Origin: Phycisphaerae bacterium
GTDB lineage: Bacteria > Planctomycetota > Phycisphaerae > Phycisphaerales > SM1A02
NCBI GenBank assembly: GCA_030432455.1
Contig: JAUIHC010000054.1
Span: 1 to 12,037 of the forward strand
Direction: 5' to 3'
Length of the DNA stretch: 12,037 nucleotides
The notes beneath the pieces are model-generated. The model worked only from the letters and a program-made list of their open reading frames with translations, was not told the DNA's origin and did no database searches. Positions within the stretch are counted from its first letter, which is position 1; each line of letters begins with the position of its first letter. Both the position numbers and the translations under genes were made by a program. Below are positions 5,919 to 12,037 of this stretch, piece by piece.

Positions 5919-8473
5919 CCCGCGAGCTCGGTCCTGTCTGACGGATCGATCGGGACTTCGAGGCCCGGAGACGACCACCCGCATCGTCGGGCTGCATCGA
6001 CGATTCTCGGAGGAATCGCCGGCGTCGCCCTCCTCGCTGGAGGCCGCCTCCGAACCTCTCGGGTCTGACGCCGATCCGTCGAACAGGACCCTAAGGGTGC
6101 GGCCGGTTCGAGTCTGAAGACCGTGGCCGGGTCGCCGGGAAGCATCGCCGCGGCGACACCCTTCGCCCAATCGTCGTGGGCGTCGAGGTAGTGCGGAGAC
6201 GCCGGATTCCCCGATTGACCGCCGGGGGTTTCGAGGATGGCCTCTTCGAATCGACCCGGGGAGGCGACGAACCTGGCGCTCGCCCCGAACCCCGGCGCGA
6301 GCACCCGCACCGCCCCCCAGTGCCCGGGCTGCGGAACGCTCGGCAGGTCGAAGCGATCGCCGACCAGCGGATGCGCCCGGCCGAGCGGATGTCGGGCGGC
6401 CAGGCGATTCCGCTCCGCCCACGGGGTGTCGGGGTCGCGAAGGTGTTCATCGATCGCGGCCCGAAGGGCCCTGCCGAACACCTCGTCCCATCCGTGACCG
6501 TCGGCCGCCTCGAGCCGCGGATCCCGATGCTCGCACGCCAGCAGCACCGGCTCCTCGTGCATCGCGCCCGCGGCCAGCCGGGCCGCCTGCGGATCGAGCG
6601 GTTCGGTCGCGAAGCGGACGAGGAGCATCGCCTTCGCCTCCTGCAGCAGTCGCTGTCGGAACGCCGCGACCACCGGCAGGGCGAGCGTGTCGGCGGAGGC
6701 GCGACCGTCCCAGGACTCGACCAGCAGACGAATCCACTCGGCGTCCTTGGTTCGATCGGGGTCGTCCAGCGCCGTCAGGAGCAGGCGTCGATACGGCTCG
6801 AATCGCTGGACATACTCGTCGAGCTGGATGGCGTGCAGAGCCGACTCGGAGGCGACCTCGAGTTCGGCGAGTCGTTCACGGATCCGCCAGGCCCGGCCGC
6901 CGTCGGCCCAGGTGCGTCCGAGCAGGTCCGCGTCCTGCACCGGGACCAGTCGGTTGTTCGCGGTCTGAAGCGAGTCGCCGGCCGGGTCGACGAGTCGTGG
7001 ACGCCGCGACTCCTCGAGCGGACCGAACCAGCCGCGGTCGTCCAGATGCGTCACCGGGGAGCGACCGTCGTACCCGCGGCGGTCGGGCAGCCAGCCGCTC
7101 ACCGTCCACCCGATCCGACCTTCGGAATCGGCCACCACGACATTCTGCGATGGTCCGCCCCAGGCTGCGGCGACATCCAGTCCGGCCTCGACATCGCGGG
7201 CCTCCAGCAGTCCGAGCAGTCCGAGGTCGATCGCGCCGGGTTGCGCCGACACCTGCAGCAGGGCGATCGGTCGTCCATCGGGCGTCTCGTCGACGACCGG
7301 TCCCCAGCGGGTGAATCGGCTGCGAACCGCGACCGGGCGGGCGCCCGCGACGGCGATCTCCACCTCGCGATCGTCGAAGGACTCCCATCCGTCGGGGCCG
7401 CGATAGCGGGTCGGATCGTCGGGATCGACCTCGACGATCACGAGGTCCTCGAAGTCGCCGGTGGTGTTGGTCAGGCCCCAGGCGAGGTGCTCGGTGACGC
7501 CGAGTGGAAGGCCGGGAGCCCCGGGAAGACTGACCCCCATCGCGTGCACGCCCGGCCACGACAGTCGCACGCGGTACCACAGTCCGGGGGCGACCGACGC
7601 GAGATGCGGGTCGTTCGCCACGATCGCCCGCCCGTCGTCGGTGCGCTCGCCGCCGACCGCGAAGTTGTTGGAACCCGGGCGGAGATCGTCGGGAATCTCG
7701 ATCACGCTCGCCAGACGCTCGGGGTCGATCCGGTTCGGGCGGGCGGCTCGGGCGGGAAGGGGGTCGGGGATCGCGGGGACGGACTCGGCGGTGCCGTCCG
7801 GGTGCTCCACCAGGAGGGTGTCCCATCGCCCCGGCACCGCGAGCAGCCACTCGGCGACCGGCGGGGGCACGGATCGTCGCAGGGCGGCCACGCCGAATTC
7901 CTCGTCGGCGGTGCGCTGGAGCATGTCGAACATCGTGAGGAGCACGAGAATCGAGTCCTCGGCCCGCCACGCGGTCGGGGTCGCGTTGAGCAGTCGATGC
8001 TCGGTCGGAGGACCGTCGAGACTCGCGAGCCCCGCGTTCACGCCGCGGGTGTAGGCCTCGAGCACCGACCGTTCAGCGGCGTCGAGCTGGTCCACGATGT
8101 GTCGGGCCAGCTCGCGTCGTCGGGCGATCGCATTCGGACGATCCATCTCCAGCAGCATCGGACCGGCCAGCGCCGCGGTCTCGCCCGCGGCCTGCCGCCG
8201 CATCCCGTCCATCTGGAAGAACCGCTCCCGACCGTGCAGCCACCCGAGTGCCGCGAACGCGTCGTTCCGGGACTCGGCGACGATGCTCGGCACCGCCCGA
8301 TCGTCGAGATCGATCGAGACGGGTTGCCGAACCGCGGACACCGTGACCGACACCGGTTCCGGATCGATCGCCCGGCCGGCGGTCGCAGGGAGCGACGCGG
8401 CGAGCACGATCGCCACGGCGATGCATCGGCGGTGGATCATGTGACTCGTTCGACGAGGGGTTCGGTGGATCAT
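5654..8473 (-). CDS. penicillin-acylase-family Ntn hydrolase with abnormal C-terminal extension
   Basis: This 939-residue frame encodes an exported, self-cleaving acylase of the penicillin amidase family, which hydrolyses amides such as beta-lactam side chains or acyl-homoserine lactones; the actual substrate is unknown. A signal peptide (about 1-36, core CIAVAIVLAASLPATAG) is followed by the alpha-subunit region. The nucleophile Ser268 in PGSNNFAVGGER becomes N-terminal after autoproteolysis. NDPHLA (287-292), TANNRL (504-509) and GGQSGNPASPHYLDAHDDW (751-769) are conserved family blocks. The family-like sequence ends at about residue 790 (TVFRLEP). The remaining 145 or so residues are Arg/Ser/Thr-rich, run through the palindromic element at 5930-6090 and antisense to the lipoprotein gene, and look non-native. 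A TAG in the next frame (6091-6093) lies exactly at the expected end. ATG 8473 has GGAG 6 nt upstream; ATG 8440 also fits a signal peptide. Confidence 0.85.
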   Translation of the reverse strand: MIHRTPRRTSHMIHRRCIAVAIVLAASLPATAGRAIDPEPVSVTVSAVRQPVSIDLDDRAVPSIVAESRNDAFAALGWLHGRERFFQMDGMRRQAAGETAALAGPMLLEMDRPNAIARRRELARHIVDQLDAAERSVLEAYTRGVNAGLASLDGPPTEHRLLNATPTAWRAEDSILVLLTMFDMLQRTADEEFGVAALRRSVPPPVAEWLLAVPGRWDTLLVEHPDGTAESVPAIPDPLPARAARPNRIDPERLASVIEIPDDLRPGSNNFAVGGERTDDGRAIVANDPHLASVAPGLWYRVRLSWPGVHAMGVSLPGAPGLPLGVTEHLAWGLTNTTGDFEDLVIVEVDPDDPTRYRGPDGWESFDDREVEIAVAGARPVAVRSRFTRWGPVVDETPDGRPIALLQVSAQPGAIDLGLLGLLEARDVEAGLDVAAAWGGPSQNVVVADSEGRIGWTVSGWLPDRRGYDGRSPVTHLDDRGWFGPLEESRRPRLVDPAGDSLQTANNRLVPVQDADLLGRTWADGGRAWRIRERLAELEVASESALHAIQLDEYVQRFEPYRRLLLTALDDPDRTKDAEWIRLLVESWDGRASADTLALPVVAAFRQRLLQEAKAMLLVRFATEPLDPQAARLAAGAMHEEPVLLACEHRDPRLEAADGHGWDEVFGRALRAAIDEHLRDPDTPWAERNRLAARHPLGRAHPLVGDRFDLPSVPQPGHWGAVRVLAPGFGASARFVASPGRFEEAILETPGGQSGNPASPHYLDAHDDWAKGVAAAMLPGDPATVFRLEPAAPLGSCSTDRRQTREVRRRPPARRATPAIPPRIVDAARRCGWSSPGLEVPIDPSDRTELAGQLPGAVRSQFTTSTIGGPSCSSTSRGAISVVRSSFEVTEIRGTGSTRPPATRAPETFTAMVTFSCSSAVATACSSDRSRLARCGAPT
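5930..6090. repeat. 161-bp palindromic element between convergent genes
   Basis: The ends 5930-5948 and 6072-6090 are inverted copies that match at 17 of 19 positions. With a few gaps the complementarity continues inward to about 45-50 nt per arm, many of the differences being C/T or G/A changes. A separate hairpin, CGATTC/GAATCG (6001-6006/6013-6018), sits in the centre. The element covers almost the whole gap between the lipoprotein stop (5918) and the natural end of the acylase domain (about 6104). It may be a MITE- or REPIN-like insertion, or a bidirectional terminator-like structure. No clear target-site duplication is visible. Confidence 0.55.
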
Positions 8474-8520
8474 GCGAAGCTCCGAGACGGGGGCGGGCCG
8501 TGGGACCGTAGCATGCTCCC

Positions 8521-10185
8521 ATGCCCTCGCGATCGCTCCACCCATTCGACCGAGATCCGCGGATCCGCCCCATGGCGACCACTGGGTTCTCGCTGCTTCT
8601 CCTCGCCGCGACCCTGACCGGTTGCGGCGAGGGCCCGTCCCACTCTCCGCCCGAGGCGTCGGAGTCGCCCGTGTCGGACGATCTCGCCGATCGCGCCGCC
8701 GCCTCCACGCCACCCCCGATCGTGCCGCCCGACGACTCGTTCACGCCCGTCGAGCGGATCGTGATCACGGGGGCGACCGTGCTCTCCGATCTTCATGTGG
8801 ACGAGAACGGAGAATGGGTGGCCCTCGGGCTCGAGGACACCTCGGTGCTCATCGAGGACGGCGTCATCGCCCGGCTCGTGCCGTCGTCGAACTACCAGCT
8901 CGGTCCCGGAGATGTCACGGTGACGGCCCGGGGGCGCTGGGTGATGCCCGCCCCGATCGTGCGGGGGGTCGCGTCCGACTGGGTGGAGACCGAGGACTGG
9001 TGCACGGGCGGCCGACTCGTGGATGCGACGCTCGCCGGGATCGGCGCCGTCGTGCTGCCGCAGGAGGTGGTCGATGGTCCGCACGGTCGCTGCGCCGCGT
9101 CGCGGCTGCGTGACCTCGAGATTCCGGCCGCCACGCTGTTCGGCGCCGACGCCGACACGATGGCGGCGCTCGACGGCGTGCCGTCGCTCGAGGCGGGCAT
9201 CGGTCCGGGGACGACGCTTGCAGACGCGATCCGGACCGCGCTCGCCGAGGGAACCTCGTCCGCCGAGATCCTCGCGTCGTTGACCACGGCCCCCGCGGCC
9301 GCGCTGGGACGTCCCGAACTCGGCGCGATCGAGCCGGGGTCCTCCGGGAAGGTGCTCGTCCTGAATGAGAGTCCCCTCGAGAATCCATTGGCGATCCTCG
9401 AACCGCACGCGGTCACCTTCGGCGATCGGGTGATGCGACGCGCCGAGATCGAGGTGCTGCGGGACGCCTCCGTCCGAGGCATCGACATGCGGACCACGGT
9501 GCTCGCGCTGTCGCCGGCGTCGGTCGAGTCCGATCGGGTCCGCCGGTGGACGCTCAGCGTGCAGGGCCAGGTCTTCGGCGGCATCGCGGCGGGCGAGGGC
9601 GAGGACGGGGTGCGCTTCACCGGGCGCACCGGCCAGCCTCGTTTCGACGCCACGAGCGGGGTGCTCCGCCTGGAGCCCGCCGATGGACTGCCGAACCTCG
9701 AACTCGCCTATGAAGGACCGCCCCAATCGTTCCGGATCGAGACGAGGCCCGATGAGGACGGTCTCGCCGTCGAACTCGCGGTGGAGGACGCGGCACCGAT
9801 CGGCGCGGCGTCGCCGGGGCCGAGCTCGCCGCCGATCGTCGATCTCGCGCTCGACCTCGATCTCCGGGCGTCGCTGCTGGCGCCCGGCGAGACGCTCGAA
9901 CTCGACCTGCAGGAACTGATCTACGGCAACGGCCCGATCGGACTGGCGCCGCGTCGATACCGGCTCACGGTGATCGACCCGGCATCGTGTCCCCCCTGTT
10001 TCGAAGAGTTCGAGCGGGTCTGGCGGCTGGAGGTCATCGACGTCGAACGCGGCCCCGATGCCGTCGCCGCGATCGCCACCGTCGGCATGCGGGAGGGGCG
10101 CCCGTCCCGGGCCCGCTTCGACGCCGGGGCCGAACCGGTGTGGTTCGACGAGCTGCCGGGGGTGGGACGGCCGGAGGTGGACTGA
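8521..10185 (+). CDS. lipoprotein with degenerate amidohydrolase-like domain
   Basis: The 554-residue protein has a lipoprotein signal (GFSLLLLAATLTGC, Cys35) and then a Ser/Pro/Asp-rich linker (36-75). Residues 78-145 resemble the composite domain of metal-dependent amidohydrolases (ITGATVLSD, then SVLIEDGVIARLVPS, then ARGRWVMPAPIVRG). The segment 246-300 resembles their C-terminal part (LTTAPAAALG, then LGAIEPGSSGKVLVLNESPL). The metal motif normally found as PGLIDxHxH is replaced by PAPIVRGVA. The barrel between is only about 100 residues, so the ligands for catalysis are missing. Residues 310-554 are an extra, beta-rich region of unknown type with a CPPC motif (490-493). The product is probably a non-catalytic envelope protein. 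It diverges from the acylase gene by 47 bp. ATG 8521 and in-frame ATG 8572 (which gives Cys18) are both possible starts; neither has a clear Shine-Dalgarno. Confidence 0.78.
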   Translation: MPSRSLHPFDRDPRIRPMATTGFSLLLLAATLTGCGEGPSHSPPEASESPVSDDLADRAAASTPPPIVPPDDSFTPVERIVITGATVLSDLHVDENGEWVALGLEDTSVLIEDGVIARLVPSSNYQLGPGDVTVTARGRWVMPAPIVRGVASDWVETEDWCTGGRLVDATLAGIGAVVLPQEVVDGPHGRCAASRLRDLEIPAATLFGADADTMAALDGVPSLEAGIGPGTTLADAIRTALAEGTSSAEILASLTTAPAAALGRPELGAIEPGSSGKVLVLNESPLENPLAILEPHAVTFGDRVMRRAEIEVLRDASVRGIDMRTTVLALSPASVESDRVRRWTLSVQGQVFGGIAAGEGEDGVRFTGRTGQPRFDATSGVLRLEPADGLPNLELAYEGPPQSFRIETRPDEDGLAVELAVEDAAPIGAASPGPSSPPIVDLALDLDLRASLLAPGETLELDLQELIYGNGPIGLAPRRYRLTVIDPASCPPCFEEFERVWRLEVIDVERGPDAVAAIATVGMREGRPSRARFDAGAEPVWFDELPGVGRPEVD

Positions 10186-10188
10186 GGG

Positions 10189-10230
10189 AATGGGAGAAGT
10201 GAGAACGGAGAACGGAGAACGGAGAACCGG
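10189..10230. repeat. 7-bp tandem repeat (GAGAACG-type)
   Basis: Counted from 10194, five consecutive 7-bp units occur: GAGAAGT, three exact GAGAACG, then GAGAACC (to 10228). The purine-rich period extends left through AATGGGA (10189-10195). The tract fills the 51-bp gap between two convergent genes whose stops are at 10185 and 10239. It shares its 7-bp period and purine strand bias with the tract at 3203-3238. Such tracts can expand and contract by replication slippage. Confidence 0.85.
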
Positions 10231-10236
10231 GCGTGG

Positions 10237-11127
10237 TCAGGGGGTGAGGAGGCGTTCGACGACCTCGGCGACCTCGTGGGGGCGTTCGACCATCGTCGAG
10301 TGGCCGGCACCCTGGATGACCGTCGCGCGGGCGTGGGGGATCGCGGCCTGCCAGAGCGGAAGGGCGCTCGGGTCGATGATCCGATCGTCGCCGCCCCAGA
10401 CGAGCTCCACCGGGCAGGTGATGGTGCGGTAGCGATCCGGTCCGGAGAGCATGATCTCCTCCAGCGACCGGAGGATCGTTTCGTGCTCGTCGGCCCGACG
10501 ACTTGCTTCCGCGGCGACCACGCGTCGCAGGAATCGCGGCATGAACGGCGGGTTCGTGAAGTTGAGGGCGAAGATCCGCTCGAATGATGCGAGGTCGTGG
10601 ATCCGCAGGAGATGCTCGTCGCGCTTCGCCGCGGCGAAGACCTCCGAGTCGATCGGCGGCTCGATGCCCGCGGGGCCGATCAGCACGATGCCCGAGGGAA
10701 CGTCCGGCCGCGTCGCCGCGAAGTTCGCGGTGATCGCGCCGCCCATGCTCGACCCGACGAGCACCGGATCGCGAAGCTCGAGCCGGTCGAGCAGGTCGTC
10801 GACCGCTTGCAGATAGGCGTCGATCCCGTGCGGCGGCGTGGCGGTGCCGTGGAGCCCGAATCCCGGGAGATCGGGAATGATCACGCGGTGCCGGGTCACC
10901 AGCAGCCGCCCGAGCTGGAGCATGGTCGTGCCGTCCACCCCGAACCCGTGCACGAGCACGACGGGCGGTCCGTCGCCGGTTCCGCCCTCGAAGCGAGGCC
11001 AGCCGAGGTCCATGCGGTGCGGGAGGCCCGAGGCGCGGGCCGCCGCATGGACCAATCGCCGGAACACGCGGCCGCGGCGGGTGACCGGGTGACGAGGTCG
11101 GAAGGTGACGGTCGGGTTGGTCGTCAT
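10237..11127 (-). CDS. alpha/beta-fold hydrolase
   Basis: The 296-residue protein is a complete alpha/beta hydrolase. It has the oxyanion motif LVHGFGVDG (58-66), the nucleophile elbow GSSMGG with Ser127, the acid Asp248 in VWGGDDRIID, and His276 in GAGHSTMVERP. PDLPGFGLHG (85-94) follows strand 4 as in esterases and C-C bond hydrolases. A cap of about 80 residues (155-235) with several helices separates the core halves and should set the substrate, which cannot be named from sequence. There is no export signal, so it is probably cytoplasmic. It starts 16 bp after the amidase stop, which suggests one transcript and possibly successive hydrolysis steps. ATG 11127 lacks a good Shine-Dalgarno, which fits translational coupling. 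It converges on the amidohydrolase-like lipoprotein gene. Confidence 0.9.
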   Translation of the reverse strand: MTTNPTVTFRPRHPVTRRGRVFRRLVHAAARASGLPHRMDLGWPRFEGGTGDGPPVVLVHGFGVDGTTMLQLGRLLVTRHRVIIPDLPGFGLHGTATPPHGIDAYLQAVDDLLDRLELRDPVLVGSSMGGAITANFAATRPDVPSGIVLIGPAGIEPPIDSEVFAAAKRDEHLLRIHDLASFERIFALNFTNPPFMPRFLRRVVAAEASRRADEHETILRSLEEIMLSGPDRYRTITCPVELVWGGDDRIIDPSALPLWQAAIPHARATVIQGAGHSTMVERPHEVAEVVERLLTP

Positions 11128-11143
11128 GGGTGCGATCGTCGGC

Positions 11144-12037
11144 TCAGGCCAGCGGCGGGCGTGACTCCGACACGCCGTACGCGGACTCCAGCACGCGCCC
11201 GAGTCGGATGAGCGTGCCCTCGTCGAACAGTCGGCCGATGATCGTGAAGCCCTGCGGACGATTCTCCGCGACCGATGTCGGCTGCACGAGCGTGGGATGA
11301 CCGGTGGCGTTGGTGATGAGCAGCAGGTTCGCCGCGAACGCCGGGGTGGCGAGGGCATCGACGCCGTCCATGATCGTGGCCATCGCATTCATCGCCTGTC
11401 GCCGTACGCGATCGGCCTGCACCGCCTCGATCGCGGGGATGAACCAGCTTCGTCGGAATGTGTTCGGCCACGCCTGCGGCGACTGCCAGACCAGCGTGTC
11501 GTCCTCGTCGGTCCGCGTGAGCGACTCGAAGGCCGCCGCGGCCTCGGCGTACAGCGTGACGAGCAGGGCGTCGTAGGGAAGTTCGGGGAGCTCGACCTCG
11601 ACGAGTCGGCAGCCGGCGGCGCGAAGATGGTCGAGCGCGGCGCGATCCGCCTCCGAGGCCCGCTCGAACCACGACGGGTGCCAGCCGATGCGAAGCTCCG
11701 AGACATCCCGCGAGTTCGAACAGGTCAGCGACTCGCCGACGCTCGAGGCGTCGCGCGGGTCGTGGCCCTGGATCGCGTCGAGCACGAGGGCGGTGTCCGA
11801 CACATTCCGGCAGATCGGGCCGATCTTGTCGAGCGACCAGCACAGGCTCATCGCCCCGTGACGCGAGACTCGTCCGAAGGTCGGCCGCAGGCCGGTGGCG
11901 CCGCAGCGGACGCACGGAGAGACGATCGAGCCGTAGGTCTCGGTGCCGAGCGCGAAGGCCATGAGACCCGCGGCCACGCCGCTCGCGCTGCCGGCGCTCG
12001 ACCCGCTTGAACCCTGCTTCGGATTCCACGGGTTCCG
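11144..12037 (-). CDS. amidase-signature-family hydrolase (5' end outside window)
   Basis: The 297 visible residues are the central and C-terminal part of an amidase signature enzyme, which hydrolyses amides with a Ser-cisSer-Lys triad. Counting from the window edge, the frame reads NPWNPKQGSSGSSAGSASG and then ALGTETYGSIVSP. Ser13 (codon 11999-12001) aligns with the cis-serine and Ser37 (codon 11927-11929) with the nucleophile, 24 residues apart as in GatA. The Lys lies upstream, beyond the edge. RCGATGLRPTFGRVSRHGA and SLDKIGPICRNVSD are standard family blocks. An internal GTG at 11977 is not the start, because the signature continues upstream of it. The sequence differs from GatA, and no GatB or GatC is nearby, so a stand-alone amidase of unknown substrate is likely. 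The downstream hydrolase follows after 16 bp. Confidence 0.92.
   Translation of the reverse strand, partial: RNPWNPKQGSSGSSAGSASGVAAGLMAFALGTETYGSIVSPCVRCGATGLRPTFGRVSRHGAMSLCWSLDKIGPICRNVSDTALVLDAIQGHDPRDASSVGESLTCSNSRDVSELRIGWHPSWFERASEADRAALDHLRAAGCRLVEVELPELPYDALLVTLYAEAAAAFESLTRTDEDDTLVWQSPQAWPNTFRRSWFIPAIEAVQADRVRRQAMNAMATIMDGVDALATPAFAANLLLITNATGHPTLVQPTSVAENRPQGFTIIGRLFDEGTLIRLGRVLESAYGVSESRPPLA

Noticed and set aside
182..8473. A beta-lactam biosynthesis or resistance cluster, suggested by lysine 6-aminotransferase plus a penicillin-acylase-family gene
   Set aside because: No ACV synthetase, isopenicillin N synthase, or other pathway gene is present. The two genes are 4 kb apart in different transcription units, and both families are common outside beta-lactam producers.
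6176..8617. An 813-codon plus-strand open frame
   Set aside because: It lies antisense to the acylase, where the nucleophile and conserved blocks are intact on the minus strand. No independent motif is visible.
9986..9999. A thioredoxin-like active site (CPPC) in the amidohydrolase-like lipoprotein
   Set aside because: The surrounding sequence (DPASCPPCFEEFERVW) does not show the thioredoxin fold pattern, and the motif sits in a beta-rich region.
10186..10236. A CRISPR array at the tandem repeat
   Set aside because: The units are 7 bp and contiguous with no spacers; it is a simple heptad repeat.

Overview
The window is a high-GC chromosomal stretch with tightly packed genes. Several features suggest a diderm, probably planctomycete-like (Phycisphaerae-type) bacterium: a TIGR03546/TIGR03545-type envelope protein, two lipoproteins with clear lipoboxes, a Sec-exported penicillin-acylase-family enzyme, and purine-rich heptad repeats in intergenic spacers. 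The taxon is inferred from overall style; no marker gene in the window proves it. High GC also creates very long open frames antisense to the real genes, and these are left out.

Layout. Bases 12-137 hold a REPIN-like palindromic element of two inverted 53-nt arms, just beyond the 3' end of a minus-strand block. In transcription order (high to low coordinates) that block contains a fused membrane/AsmA-like protein (5125-3239), a cysteine-desulfurase-like PLP enzyme that lacks the catalytic cysteine (3202-1976), a possible 80-residue hypothetical protein (1890-1648), and L-lysine 6-aminotransferase (1513-182). Divergent from it is a small lipoprotein gene (5277-5918). This converges on a penicillin-acylase-family gene (8473-5654) whose frame runs past its natural end, through a 161-bp palindromic element (5930-6090), and into the antisense of the lipoprotein gene. 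Divergent from the acylase, across only 47 bp, is a lipoprotein with a shrunken, metal-ligand-less amidohydrolase fold (8521-10185). It converges on an alpha/beta hydrolase (11127-10237), which lies 16 bp downstream of an amidase-signature enzyme cut by the right edge (12037-11144).

Function. No single pathway links all the genes. Lysine 6-aminotransferase suggests lysine catabolism to 2-aminoadipate. The acylase, amidase and alpha/beta hydrolase are amide/ester-cleaving enzymes of unknown substrate. The fusion protein and the lipoproteins belong to the cell envelope. The most notable items are the REPIN-like element with compensatory base changes between its arms, the acylase 3'-end anomaly beside a second palindromic element, the degenerate amidohydrolase lipoprotein, and the fusion of two families that I recall as usually being separate adjacent genes.
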